Assembly: GCF_037126465.1 (NCBI RefSeq)
Contig: NC_088210.1
Span: 28,173,511-28,237,510 of the forward strand
Origin: Ornithodoros turicata
Taxonomy: Eukaryota > Arthropoda > Arachnida > Ixodida > Argasidae
DNA length: 64,000 nt
Direction of reading: 5' to 3'
Under the pieces are notes generated by a model, which was not told the DNA's origin, made no database searches, and saw nothing but the letters and a program-made list of their open reading frames with translations. Within the stretch, counting starts at the first letter, position 1, and each line of letters starts with the position of its first letter. A program made the position numbers and the translations under genes. This document shows, in pieces, positions 53,148-64,000 of this stretch.

Positions 53148-53291
53148 TATTAGACTGACCTCCTCCTTCGGAGATTCGTCCTCTATATCTAGCCCGTCTA
53201 ATTCAAGCAATATGTACCCCCGAGATAGGGTTAGTTGGATTTGAAATTGAGTTTTTTTTTAGTTTTTGAACGGCTTGTGTTTCTGCTTCAG

Positions 53292-53440
53292 ACATGACAG
53301 TATTCTATAGAAAAACCAGCAATCGTCAAGTTGATATTTATCGACGAGAATTGACGTTAACCACCGCGAGAGCTGTCTTTTGTATTTTGCACCATTACGT
53401 CCGAGTCGCACCACACTGGGAAAGCCTCCAGAGAGAGATT
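53292..53440 (+). CDS. candidate exon, unidentified
   Basis: Acceptor CTTGTGTTTCTGCTTCAG is very strong. The frame behind it (MTVFYRKTSNRQVDIYRREL onward) is open to 53494 but runs into a dispersed repeat at about 53450. Possible donor GAC|GTTAAC near 53355 is weak. The right edge given is where the repeat begins. Confidence 0.3.
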
Positions 53441-53449
53441 TGCGGTCTG

Positions 53450-53612
53450 CGCGAAACACTGCGGGTGTTTAGAGGTTCCTATTATGACATCTGAGAGTAA
53501 TCATAACGACCTATGACTAAAGAGCACACTTTTTCACAAGCGACCTTGGAGCTCTAGGGTGGGGCCACGGCCCCCTTTGCCTCCCTCTCTCGGTACGTCC
53601 ATGGTTAGAACC
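53450..53612 (+). repeat. dispersed repeat, copy 1 (copy 2 at 60805-60975)
   Basis: ACACTGCGGGTGTTTAGAGG, TCATAACGACCTATGACTAAAG, GCGACCTTGGAG and CACGGCCCCCTTTGCC..CTCGGTACG occur in the same order in both copies; a pseudo-3' end of a retroelement is likely. Confidence 0.75.
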
Positions 53613-54122
53613 GTATGTTGTCATATAAAATGATGACTATTTTCCTGCACCATAAGATTGTAAATTATGGCGTTTAAACCTTAGACCTTTCGACTTTGTT
53701 TTGTGTGTTTGAAAATACTTCTCCCCTGTGTATAAGACAAAATGTGAGCGGTGAAAATATACGTATTCATCTGCCAACAGGGAGCGCTTACAGCATGCTC
53801 AGTCCTATATGCATGCGAGATTTTCTGTTCACTAAGAAGCTGCACTAATCAACGCGTTAATTACTCAACGAATTATCATGATATACACAGAGCGAGTTGA
53901 CACGCGAGAGCGTGAGAATGTCACTCTTCTCGCTCTCGGTTCTCGCTCGAGTATTCCCAGACTAGAGAATCACCCAGAGAGAGCGTGAAAAATCGGCAGC
54001 GCGAGCGTGAAACCACCATCTCGTTAATATCTGCGTCCTCTTGATATTTCGTCTCGCTTCCAAGATGGCGGACTTATTGAACAAAAGATAACGAAAGCAT
54101 ACGCGCAAGCTGGCACATTTAA
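53613..54122. other. no gene seen
   Basis: GAGAGCG/CGCTCTC-rich inverted words at 53900-54010; otherwise nothing. Confidence 0.45.
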
Positions 54123-54170
54123 TACGATACGATACGATATGGTACGATACACTACGCTAAATTACACTAG
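54123..54170. repeat. (ATACG)n pentamer repeat
   Basis: ATACGATACGATACGAT then degenerate copies. Confidence 0.85.
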
Positions 54171-54296
54171 ACTACACTAATTTTGACTTGACTATATCAA
54201 GCACAAAAATGAAGGCTATTCTGCATGCGTTGGGCTATTTCAAACAAACAATTGTGTGGAAACGTGTTTATAAATTCACTCTAGAGTCCACTAGGG

Positions 54297-54702
54297 CAGT
54301 GTTTCCCAAACTTTTGGCGGTGACGGACCCCCGGAAGCGATGAGAACCAATTCACGCCCCCCCCCCCCCCCCCCCCACACACACACCGTCACAGCCAGTG
54401 CATAACCAGCAACCTCGTCAGCTGCTGCGTGCTTTCGATACAGCTTCAGAAACGATTCCGGACTGGTTTCTTCTTCTTGTTTGTATGTGTATGACGCGGA
54501 CAAACGTGCATTGCAGGACTTTTCTATCAGAAATTAGAAGCTAGCCGTTGAAGCATGCTTGTAGCAACTTTAGAAGTTCTGGGTGCTTGGAAATCGGGCA
54601 GCATGTACGAGCGCGTGTTTGTGGGGACGAAAATCCTCACTGAAATGTGAGAGACGGTCGCGGACCCCCAGGGGTCCGCGGACCACACTTTGGGAAACAC
54701 TG
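54297..54702. mobile_element. 406-bp hAT-type MITE with exact 8-bp TSD
   Basis: Ends CAGTGTTTCCCAAACTTT and its inverse AAAGTGTGG-like ACTTTGGGAAACACTG. It is flanked by CACTAGGG at 54289-54296 and 54703-54710, identical 8-mers as expected for hAT. It carries a C tract with CA repeat at 54357-54389 and a perfect CGGACCCC/GGGGTCCG palindrome near its right end. Confidence 0.95.
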
Positions 54703-54710
54703 CACTAGGG

Positions 54711-55410
54711 GATCCAATTTCGCGGCAAAAGTCGCTACGAAATAATCACAGTGAACTGACCGATGCTGAGTGCAAAACCGGGGGTAAAGAGTTCGATCGG
54801 AATCTTGGATATGGAAGACGTAAGCAATGCCGCATGAAGACATGTGTGCGTGTGCGGGGTTACAAGGGCCAGTGCAAAAGACACACAGGGAATTAAAAGC
54901 TTATTATTATTATTAAAGAGGGAATTAAAAAGCACAGAACACAGAAACCAGTGCACAAATCTGTGCGCTTGGTAGATGCACTGAACAAAAACAAATCTTC
55001 GCTCATAATCACGTTTGCGTTCTGTTACTGTGCTTTCTTTTTTTTTTTTTCTTTAAGGCGAACTCACGCATTTTGGGGGACATGATGAATACAGTCTTCT
55101 GCTCCAGCGTTTCTCGCGAGTGCATGTTTTTGTTATTTTTAATTTAATTTAATTTAATTGAGCGAGAGAGCGAGAGAAAAAAAAAAAAAAGGAAGTGAAC
55201 GCATCACCCAACGAATTCTGCTACTCCCAGACTGAATTCCCCTCCTGTCCCTGTAAAAAAAAAAAAAAAAAAAAAAACAATGTATAGCTTTACTCAAGAC
55301 CGTATATGCTGCGTGCATGCCAAAACGCGGCGAAGCTGATGTCGAGTCTTCCTGTTAGGCGCTTTACGTGCCTATATTTGATTTTCTCTTTCATTGGGGA
55401 GTATATACAG
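54711..55410. other. no gene seen; A tracts
   Basis: (TTA)n at about 54902-54915, (AATTT)n at about 55138-55159, A tracts at about 55178-55191 and 55254-55277. Confidence 0.5.
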
Positions 55411-55545
55411 CGACCCGGCAACTCCGCAACAAACTCTGAAACAGATTGACACGGCCACATAGGCGTACGTCAAGGGAAGGGACGTTCAGCTGCCCCTTCG
55501 TGACACTCTTCAAGAAACTGTCGATGAGATCATGATTGCATCAAA
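55411..55545 (+). pseudogene. coding-like stretch with one internal stop
   Basis: After the acceptor GGGGAGTATATACAG, one frame reads DPATPQQTLKQIDTAT, TAG at 55460-55462, then AYVKGRDVQLPLRDTLQETV..IMIASK up to a possible donor AAG|GTGTCC. Both sides of the stop look like protein. It may be a terminal exon ending at the TAG, a broken exon, or chance. Confidence 0.3.
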
Positions 55546-55550
55546 GGTGT

Positions 55551-55567
55551 CCCCCCCCCCCCCCCCC
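55551..55567. repeat. C17 homopolymer
   Basis: An uninterrupted C run; length is prone to assembly error. Confidence 0.9.
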
Positions 55568-55815
55568 ACGGATTGCACAAAGCGGCTCAAACCCCGCTTT
55601 TATGCATTTTTCGATTACGCGATGTTTATAAAGTGTCTAGCCGAGCGTGAGGCGCGGGGTCCGTGTGTTTGTCCTGGACGTATACCCCGACGTTCTTTTC
55701 GTCGCCTCGCATGCGTTTAACAGATCGAGACCCAGCAGAAAGAAGTGTATGTGTACTCTGATAGCGGAACGGTGGTATGCGACGTGTCAAAACTGTCCCA
55801 CGCTTTCTCGTGCAG

Positions 55816-55905
55816 GTGTCCACAAATTGACAGTTTCTGAAGGCGGATTGCCAAAGAGATCTTTAGCGATCAGAAAGAGGGTTTGTGAGCTTAGACTCGC
55901 TGAAG
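55816..55905 (+). CDS. candidate internal exon, unidentified
   Basis: Acceptor CACGCTTTCTCGTGCAG and donor GAAG|GTGAGC are both strong. The 90 nt are open in one frame (VHKLTVSEGGLPKRSLAIRK to ELRLAE), phase 1 to phase 1. Basic and helical in appearance, no family recognised. Neighbouring exons with matching phase were not established. Confidence 0.42.
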
Positions 55906-56224
55906 GTGAGCGCTTTGTAACAGCAGTACCGCGTCATCGAAAATTGTACATTGTAAGAAAATAATACAGTAGACTGAGGAGAACCAATGGATCTTTTTAC
56001 AAACGCACGCAAGGGCTCATGGGAACTTTGAGGGCCTTCGAGCATTACGAGACGGCAAGAGGCGGAGGTAGAAGAAGAACAACAGCTTTCCTGGTGTACG
56101 CAGCAGCAGCGTCAGCCGGTATAAGCCATAACCGAAGCAGACGACAGAGCACTGTCCTTCAAAGTTCCCATGCTGCCTTGCGCCGCGCGATTGGTGGCGC
56201 GCGCATCTTTGTGAAATCGTCTAT
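55906..56224. other. no gene seen
   Basis: Contains GAAGCAGACGACAGAGC, one more of the CAGACGACA words. Confidence 0.45.
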
Positions 56225-56410
56225 TCCCCCAGGTTACAATTATTCCCCGTCTTAGTCCATTGGACCCAAAATTTACGCCCTCAAGCACTGCAAACTGAAG
56301 TTTGCGAAGTCCTGTAACTCATCCCGAAATCAACTATTGGTTGTGGCAGCGTGTCTAGTCCCGAAAAAGGATTAATGTTGCTCCTTTTCTCTTGGAATAT
56401 TGTTAACTAA
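56225..56410 (+). mobile_element. ACTCCCC/GGGACTA repeat, diverged
   Basis: TTACAATTATTCCCCGTCTTAGTCC, GACCCAAAATTTACGCCC, GAAGTTTGCGAAGTCC, ATTGGTTGTGGCAGC and GGATTAATGTTGCTCC follow the family order. Confidence 0.7.
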
Positions 56411-57984
56411 CGTTTTGTGGACCAGTATTGGTTGACTGCGCGAAAAAGAAGAAAGAAGACAAGAAAAAAAAGTGCACTTTGATGAGAAAAATCTCACATA
56501 AAGGATACTTCTTTCGTTAGACGCCGTCGTTACGGTGTATCGTCAGTACGGTATTCCCTTCGTCGGTATAGGGAACATAAGGGCCTGAGCAACATGACTT
56601 ATTCGATAGAACTAACACGAAGGTGAGATATGTTACCGTTACGTGAAATATATAGTATGTCAAAGAAAATGCTTGTGAAAAAAAGAAAAAAGCACCTCCA
56701 TCTTGATGCAAAAAATTGAAGCATAAAAATCTTCAACATGAAGTATCCGTCTTGCGCTGAAGTAACATGTCAGACCTGTGTAAACCCGCCGTTCAATTAT
56801 TATTATTATTATTATTTCTGTTCGACATGTTCCATTTAACAATATCACCGATTAAACGCATTCCATAAAATGCACCCACGTCTGTTTCACAACTGGCCCG
56901 TATAATAAGGGTTACAATGTGGGCAGGTTTGTGATTGGCAGGTTGATTTTAAAACTTTTACCAAGTTTGTCGCGCAACGGCTGCGGACTTTGACAGTGAT
57001 TCATTGTGTACGTGTCCTGGCCCTTCCAGCTTTGAAGCACTGCTCTTGCCGGGTGCCCACGTGGACGCTAACACTGCCCATGCCAACCAACCACATGGCC
57101 GTAATTGTATAGCATTGGCGTTACACTTCTGACGCGGAGAGATACCTATATATGCATGAAACGCGAGATTACAATCAAGCGGCCGTTGTACCTCTGCCAT
57201 CTCATTCATCATGATGATAAAGCGCCGCTGGACAGTCTTACCGAGGAACCACCTGTTAATAATGATGGCCGTCGCGCAAGCAAGCCAATTTACTCGGTCC
57301 TGCTTGATACCTTAATTTGCGCGTATGGACAGCGCATGATGCGGTTCCCCCAGCAAGACCTCCTTTTTGCTGTTGGTTCCGTTCACAGTGGATATTGAGG
57401 TTTGCTTAGCTCTTCTCTTTCTTTCCTGCGCCCTATAAAGTAATCCATCATGCTCCAGCGTATAGCCATTAATCTTTTTCTCGGCATGCTGCGCCTTCTT
57501 CATAGCGACGAGCACATGGTTGCAGCCAACAGAGTTGATGCTGTTGGGGGAAGGAAGGCTGCGGAATATGGTGGAAGTTCATGAAATTTTTGCGGAAGCG
57601 TTCTCAGGTTAAAATGCATATAACAGGAGGCGGGAGGGCTATACCTTGTGGGCAGGTGCCAAAAACATAACTATCGGCTTCGTCACAGTATACAGAAGGG
57701 AGGATGAGAGAGTTTCTCGTTAATCATAGCCTTTTGTCTGGTCGCCTGACGAAAGCCATGAATCTTTCTCACGCCTGTGTCTCGGACGTCTTTGTTATGG
57801 ATAAATTGCCTTTCCTGGAAGGCTCTTTGGCGCCTTACATGGATGCTATCAAAGGACTGAAGCGGAGAAACAGATTTCTCGTTAATTAAGACACCTGATG
57901 ACTAAGGCGCCTAATACACTTAATGAGGAATCACGTAGTATGTTCCGTACGCACGATAACACGTGGGAACACATAGCCAATCAC
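56411..57984. other. no gene seen
   Basis: (TTA)n at about 56796-56815. A 61-codon frame at 57704-57889 and others here are unsupported. Confidence 0.45.
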
Positions 57985-58162
57985 ATACCGTTAACCCTCG
58001 TTAATATGACCACCGATAATCTGACATACGCGCTTTACGACCATACTCCTGGGGAACAATGCAGTGAAACCTCTGCAACCCCCCCCCCCGTTAATATGAC
58101 AATTCCGCATTATGACCAATTTTTTCGGGAACGACCATGGTCATAATAACGAGGGTTCACTG
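57985..58162. mobile_element. inverted-repeat element with CAGTGAAACC end
   Basis: CAGTGAAACCTC at 58062 and GAGGGTTCACTG ending 58162 are inverse, and GTTAATATGAC / GTCATAATAAC words pair inside. A further CTCGTTAATATGACCACC at about 57997 suggests an earlier copy into which this arm is fused. Ends of this kind are Tc1/pogo-like. Confidence 0.6.
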
Positions 58163-58826
58163 TACAACCAACGTGTAAGAAACCAGTGCTTCGACATGAA
58201 AGTGCAGGACACTATCATAATGGAGGATAGTAACGGTATGATGTGCTAGTGCACCATAGTAGTATCAATATGACCACGACAACAACAACAACCTTATTGC
58301 GAGATGATGAATCGGGAGTTTCATCGCCAGATGGCGATGCTCTACCCCATTGCTGGTGGTGATGTGGGGAATGAAATAATGAGCCCCTTCACAATAAGGA
58401 TCGAAGTCATATGGTGTCCAGAAAGGGCAAGAGAATATGACCAGCTCGTTGCGTAACACTACACAATACGGTATACACTGAGTCCCTTTTTTATGTATAT
58501 TTTATTGGCGAATCCGAGCTATTCCACACGCGATTCGTAACGGGTTTTACCGTGTCTACGTATTCGGATTGTAGAGTAACAGCTTAGATAACACTATACA
58601 GTCACTATAGATAACACATTTGGAACAGCTCATTACATCCGTGGTGAGAACGAGAGAGTTCTTTGCGTCTCGCAACAATCTAGTATACTGGCAGAAACTA
58701 CGTATAGCTACTTGGTCGTGCAGCCTGGTGGTGCAGGAATGCATTTTCCTTTCTTATCTTCCATTTATCTTTCAGCTTGTCGTCTGTCACCTACCGCGCG
58801 CTTTCGTTTGTTTCTAATATTTGTAG
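58163..58826. other. no gene seen
   Basis: GTTTCATCGCCAGATGGCGATGC at about 58318-58340 and a related word near 59540 mark a small dispersed repeat. Confidence 0.4.
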
Positions 58827-58980
58827 ACCGTCTTCCCCGGTTATAGGGCTCCCATTCGCCGTACAGGTAAATTGTTTACGGTATACAAAACAGCAGGTGG
58901 TTTGGCGAACGGCTATAACCTCCTCGGGAACCTTCAATTTCTTTACCAAGCCTGTGGAGACGGTGAGACAGAGTATATGA
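58827..58980 (+). CDS. candidate terminal exon, unidentified
   Basis: Acceptor CTTTCGTTTGTTTCTAATATTTGTAG is one of the best in the window. With one leading base the frame reads PSSPVIGLPFAVQVN, then TSSGTFNFFTKPVETVRQSI and TGA at 58978-58980. An internal donor CAG|GTAAAT at 58867 could shorten it. The strand-rich look resembles that of the gene at 29-39.6 kb, but phase continuity is not shown. Confidence 0.4.
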
Positions 58981-60804
58981 CCAGAGTGAGATGCGCCTGT
59001 TAGAGTATCATTAATCTTCGCTCAAGCGATACGCACCGGATGATGAATGACATAGCACGGAGAACTGTGGGTGTATACCAGGAGGTGGTCAACAGCCAAA
59101 GGAAACCGTGTCGTATATTCACCTGTTCAGTGAAGTAGCACACATGCTTTTCTTATGCGTTCCACACTCTTCGCGTTTGCAATAACGGTGCTTCGGAGAA
59201 ATGTCTCGAAGATTCTCACAACATAACAACGCGAAGTGTGACAGAACAGTCTTGATGGAACACATGGGGACACGTGACCAATGTTCTTGAAAGGGATCGT
59301 CAGCTTGAACAAATCAGGATGATCTTGATTATTTCCATCCTATTCCCCTGGCCACCAAGTTCGATTTCTTCTCGTATCCTCGTTTCCTAAGATGTCCCAC
59401 GTATCGGCATGAAGTATACACCAAACCATTGCTCGAACTGTACCAAGTTTTCAGGACTATACTTAGTGTCTTTAAATCAGCGTCATCTTTCTATATATAT
59501 GGCGAACAAAAGCAACTTTATCTTGATGACGACGATTGTGAGTTTCATCGTACTAGGCGGTACTCTACCCAATTCTCGCGTCACCTTGACAAAATTACTG
59601 GTGAATTACTGGTCCATGGTGAAACCCGGCTCAAAGCACCCTAACAATGCCGTAACAGCATTTCTGACCCTTCTGGGTCTGGCCACTGCAGGAGTTAGCT
59701 CGCCACTGGGAAGCTCATCATTATTCATCATCATCATCAATCATTATTCCCACCAAAACGAAAGCAAAGGGGTGGAGTATCACTTCTGGCGATGGAGCAC
59801 CCCCATCGTCATCACCATCAAAATAAAATACTAGTTGTTGCACCTAAAAAATGGTGAGCTCACCATATACACCCACTACCAAATACTTAGATGATGACGA
59901 TGGCATGCTTTGTTCCACCGCTGTGGTGTGCATGCAGTTGTGACGCAGAATCCTTCATTTCGCTTTGCCCGCTATACTAAACCAACGGTACACATGCAGT
60001 GACGCAACTAAGCCTCGATTAGCTACGGGGGAGAGAGTCTCTAAGTATACTGGCACGGTTGAGGCTTCCACACGAAGAATTCGCCACCGTTCCGCCCTTC
60101 TTCTATTCGAATGTCAGACATGTTTAACAACCCCGGATCCCGCAAAAAAATTTGCATATACGCCGATCTCCCACCAGCCATAGCGAATGGAGAGAAGATT
60201 GCCTTCCTTCATCCCACAGTCCTGGTTCTCGCGCGGTCCTCCTGGTACACAAACGAAGCGGCCGTTTCAAACGCTCTGCTCCGTGATATGTACTCGAAGA
60301 CTTTTGTTGAGCGCTGGCAGCGATTGTCTTCTCGCGACACCACCAGCTCTGCAGACAGAGCCGTTTTTCTTTCCATAAATAAGGGCTTTTTTTTTCGCGC
60401 GAAACGACACAAGATCCGGAATCCGGCTCTTCAGCATAAATCACCGGATTCTCCACGTCTACCTTCCTCTCCTTTGTACGTCTGGACAACGCGTCTCGTG
60501 CGCTCTGTACTATATGCGAAGACAACGTACCTGTAACCGCCTTTTTAGTCTCTTCAAATTGAGGAGAACGAACGCAGACGGCAGTATACGTGCTGTAGGC
60601 CTGCAGCGGTGCAGAACCATCGCAGCATGTTGTCCATATGGGTGTGTGTGTTTCTATGCGGAAGCATTACATTGAACTATAAAACATGCGTATAACTACC
60701 ATGGACATTTCCAGGATTTTTTCAAGGGGGGGGGGGGCAAAGCGCTTCCATGGAGGGGGTGCAGGAGTGCAAAACCCCCACCCCCCTACCGCATCTCTTT
60801 CTGG
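58981..60804. other. no gene seen
   Basis: Long frames at 59409-59834 and 60111-60536 have no recognised domain; the former overlaps CATCATCAT-rich sequence at 59718-59740. G tract at about 60725-60738. Confidence 0.35.
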
Positions 60805-60975
60805 AGGCGAACGTTGCGCACTTTGCGGGTATTCAGATATTCCTATCATGACATTTGAGAATAATCATTACGACCTATGACTAAAGAGAGCGCTAGTATT
60901 TTCATAGGCGACCTTGGAGTAAAAGGGGGGGGGCACGGCCCCCCTTGCCCCCTTCTCGGTACGCCCATGATGACC
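60805..60975 (+). repeat. dispersed repeat, copy 2 (copy 1 at 53450-53612)
   Basis: Same blocks in the same order, ending GGCACGGCCCCCCTTGCCCC and CTCGGTACGCCCATG. Confidence 0.75.
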
Positions 60976-61084
60976 AGGTGGCTGTGAGGGAAGGCGATGG
61001 CGGCAAGGTGCTAGGACATTCAGCCGCTGGTGCTAGAACACCCAAAAGGCTTGAGTGTCAAGAGGCTCATTGCTAAGGAACCAA

Positions 61085-61340
61085 CGGTATGCCCGAGCGG
61101 ATTAAGGCGTCCCATAGGGACTGGGAGGTGGTGGGTTCGAATCCTACCACCGGGTGTGCTGTCTGGGGTTTTCCCAGGGTTTTCCGAAGGCTTTCCCGAT
61201 GAATGTCGGCAAAGTGCCCTCTGAAGTCGGCCCAGGACGCATGCTAACTCCCTGTCCCCCACTCCTCCCTGCCGCCCTCTCTCTCAATCCGTCCACATCT
61301 GTACGCCGCTCATAAGCACAGTTAACTCGGAATTAAAAAA
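61085..61340 (+). mobile_element. best-preserved SINE, Ser/Leu-tRNA-like head
   Basis: TATGCCCGAGCGGATTAAGG is an A-box region of Ser/Leu tRNA type, GGTGGGTTCGAATCCTACC is the B box, and the body and tail blocks follow in the family order, ending in an A run at about 61336-61345. It defines the tRNA origin of the family. The common TTCGCGGCGCTAACAC end is shortened. Confidence 0.92.
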
Positions 61341-62596
61341 AAAATATCATTCGAAGATTCCATTCATTAAGAACGAAACACACAAACGATATTTCTGCTA
61401 GACAACGCGACCCGTTGTAGCCCCTTGTAGACCCTTCCGCCCAGTCTTTCAGTCCCATCCTTACATAGGCTGTAAAATCAAATAAGGCGTCCCGCGCACC
61501 TTCTCTCGCAGGCCTACCCTAATGCAGACTGTAAAATAAATAAACAAATAAAAGCTGTCTTTTTTACGGGAGCACAACATCCATTTTCGCCACCCAAACA
61601 TCCCTCTGTAAACACGGGTGAACGTGTATGCCACCAAAAAATCATTGCGAACATTTTTCTTTTCTCTTCAACATCGAAAACGAATGAAAAAGCAAACGCC
61701 ACTTACACGGTTTTCACGCTCCTATAAGCGTCCTTCGCTGTTTCCATCTGATAAGACAGCTGTATATGGCAATGACTTCCTGAGCCACCCTGCCACATTG
61801 AGGGCTATATCTATGAGATAATTGTACCGTTTATACTTGAACCGGCCATTTGCAAACGGCGCACGTTGCGGTTGACCCTTTCTGAACGTTCATTCATTTG
61901 CTCCTTATAAGCAGCTTAAACGCAAATGCCATTAAGTTGGCCAAATTAATGGGCTCGTCACTCTTTAATGTCCCATTCGTTCCACAACTTCCTCCGTTGA
62001 CTCCGACGCACGTGTCGTGGCATTCGGCTCACGCACTGCAGGCACCACTACGCGGCGGAATTGTCAACTTGATTGACACGTATAGCCTCATTCGTGGATA
62101 CACTAGGGTCATTACGTTTCTTGGTGCTCTGCGACTTGCTAGACTACGTGCAAGACTATGTCATAAATTTGGAGCCTCCGCTCGAAGCACGGCTTGAAAG
62201 AGAAGTGCCCGCTGCGCGGCGCCTGGGTCGCTCGCAATGAGGAACGAGGAAGTCGCATCCCAAATCGCCGTAATACGTTACTCTCCATGAGAGGAGGGAG
62301 TTTTACAGGCGTAGAAGGGGGCTGTAAGTAGGACTCCGTGAAATACTGCAGCTTGCCAAATACTGTGGCACTGGCTTATTAGTCCGGGCTATCAGAAATG
62401 ACTTGCTGACAGACGAAAAGTTGGCGAAGTGTCCATAACATTGGGAGATTGTGCGTGGAAGGCTGTAAACGATTTCTCTTCTTTTTTTTTTTTTTTTTCA
62501 CGATTTCCACCGAGATTTCATTTTGTACAAGTTTACTTTTATAAAAGTTGCAATCCTTTCCAACAGAACTTATGGTAATGTAATGAGTCGCCGATC
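61341..62596. other. no gene seen; LINE-like tail
   Basis: CCTAATGCAGACTGTAAAAT followed by AAATAAACAAATAAAAG at about 61518-61553 resembles a non-LTR retroelement tail. T tract at about 62483-62498. A 99-codon + frame at 61898-62197 is unsupported. Confidence 0.4.
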
Positions 62597-62665
62597 CAGT
62601 TAGCTAACGCGTGTCCATCCATTGACCCAAGGTTGTGGGTTCGATGCCGTTTGAGGCCGCCAGCA
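62597..62665 (+). repeat. tRNA-like B-box sequence, possible SINE fragment
   Basis: CAGTTAGCTAACGCGTGTCC then AAGGTTGTGGGTTCGATGCCG has tRNA-like A- and B-box spacing but would not fold into a functional tRNA cloverleaf as read. Confidence 0.4.
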
Positions 62666-64000
62666 ACTTGCTGACAGTGCACAAGGTACTTAGACATCTA
62701 CAAACTTTTATGAACCCTCAAACCCCGGCAAAATTAATCGATAAACCGACCACTGTGGGGTCACTCGTGATCATAACATCACAAGGGGGCATTAAGTCTT
62801 ATCCCCAAGACCCCCTATCGCGTTACTATAGCGCCCGTGATGTGTACCCCTTTATAAACTGATCTCGAAGAGGGCTTCACTTCCCAACAACGGCTGAAAG
62901 ACGCGTCAACAAGCTCTGCATGCATGCATGGAGCTCCATTTCCGCACTCTTGAGAAGCGGGGTACAAGAATGCAACTGCCCCCCTTTGAGCACGCGATGT
63001 TTATCGCTTCACTCCTTCTCTGGTCCATTGCGACACCCCGTGGTCTGTGGTCGCAGCCCAGAGACCGCAGGATAAAAACAAACGCAGCCCCGCTGGCTGT
63101 GGGGTTCACGGCGACTTGACAGGAGAATGATCTGCAGACGCTCATGGGTTGCCAGACTACTTTTACTTTTTTAAATATTTTTTTATGGTGTTGCCAGCAA
63201 GGGTAGATGCGTGTCGCCTCAGCAGTGGTGGTTCCATACAGGACGGCTGTCCGAAAACAGACGTCCTGGGATGTTAAAGGTCGAGAACCTGGCTGTGACT
63301 GCCTGAACGCAAAGCAGTTTATGGGTTCCGTCTCCCGGTGTTGTTGTTGTTTAGATATCGGAATGGAATATATTAAGAGACACACACGGTTATGCATGAA
63401 ATGCACTGCAAGTTAAAGGCCGTTAAAGTGATTTCTTTCTTCTTCTTCTTCTTTTTCTTTTTTTTTGCGACCCACCACCGTGTCCTTTGTCCTTACTAGA
63501 TATTAGAACCGTTGTGGACTGGGAAAAAAAAAAAAACTTGTGTGAGTGTTGGCAGCATGCAGTTGGATCTGGTGGTTATTACCTTGTTGCTCGCGTGGTA
63601 ACCTTTTACTTTTTTTTGCGCCTCTTCTTTTGTGCCTATAAGCGGTAGAAATATGGTGGCACCAGTTTCGTTTTGATATCGGATTTCTCACTTTGTCTTT
63701 CCCACGTCTGCTAGCTGCTGACAGCATACTTTCAGTGTTTTCCTTCGTGCACCGTATCAGCGTATTACATAAGAGTGCAGTGAGAGAGTTTAAAATTCCG
63801 CTATCAAATGCCGCGAAAAGGACCCACCAGTCATTCGCTGGGATGTCTATAAAGCCACGCGCCGGGACCCCCACGGCGACGTATCGAGTTCGCTCGGCGA
63901 TCAGCAGGGGACCGTCGCATACAGAGGGCTAAGCTGCTCGTGAAATCTAGCTAAGATGACGAGAGCGTCGAAAGAGTTCTTTTTTTTTAGAGCAATGAAT
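62666..64000. other. no gene seen
   Basis: Pyrimidine tracts at about 63435-63467 and A tract at about 63523-63536. Frames on both strands here are unsupported. Confidence 0.4.

Noticed and set aside
59409..59834. 141-codon + frame with hydrophobic stretches suggesting a membrane protein
   Set aside because: It overlaps CATCAT microsatellite and dispersed-repeat words, with no splice or domain support.
61085..61160. Functional Ser/Leu tRNA gene
   Set aside because: The A- and B-box-like sequence runs straight into the SINE body with no terminator after a tRNA 3' end; it is the SINE head.

Overview
The window is eukaryotic nuclear DNA, most likely from a tick. The support for tick is inference: repeated tRNA-derived SINEs of the kind known from hard ticks, many short inverted-repeat transposons, very low gene density, multi-kilobase introns, and a bHLH repressor whose protein sits between insect deadpan and vertebrate HES1. 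No prokaryotic gene layout, CRISPR array or rRNA was seen, and no intact transposase or reverse-transcriptase reading frame was recognised.

One gene is certain. A HES/deadpan-type repressor lies on the + strand at 8627-15268, in four coding exons (8627-8689, 12782-12877, 13782-13869, 14571-15268). All splice phases agree. The 314-residue product has a bHLH with the HES proline, an Orange domain and a terminal WRPW. Upstream, at 7857-7888, is a textbook Notch-responsive Su(H)/CSL paired site: TGTGGGAA, exactly 16 bp, TTCTCACA, head to head. A further single Su(H) site lies at 8260-8267. The 3'UTR (15269 to about 16445, AATAAA at 16422) carries four Pumilio-type TGTACATA elements, a miR-7/GY-box heptamer and a perfect 12-bp stem-loop.

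A second, unidentified gene is inferred on the + strand at about 29.0-39.6 kb. Four short open exons (ending 29204; 32289-32402; 35721-35796; 39466-39555) have good splice signals and mutually consistent phases. Further candidate exons (22073-22156, 47355-47462, 49447, 53292, 55411, 55816-55905, 58827) may extend it or belong to neighbours. I do not recognise its family. Its second intron holds an 11-copy tandem array of about 169 bp (30421-32222); most units carry an AG acceptor, a 17-nt segment and a GTAAGT donor.

The rest is mobile-element debris. It includes Ser/Leu-tRNA-like SINEs, a foldback family with CCCAAGCAGCACAA ends and a variable interior built from CCAATATTGG words, an ACTCCCC/GGGACTA repeat family, several TA-duplicating inverted-repeat elements, a hAT-type element with an exact 8-bp target duplication, LINE-like tails and microsatellites. 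The minus strand was checked only for long reading frames and repeats; no convincing minus-strand gene was found.
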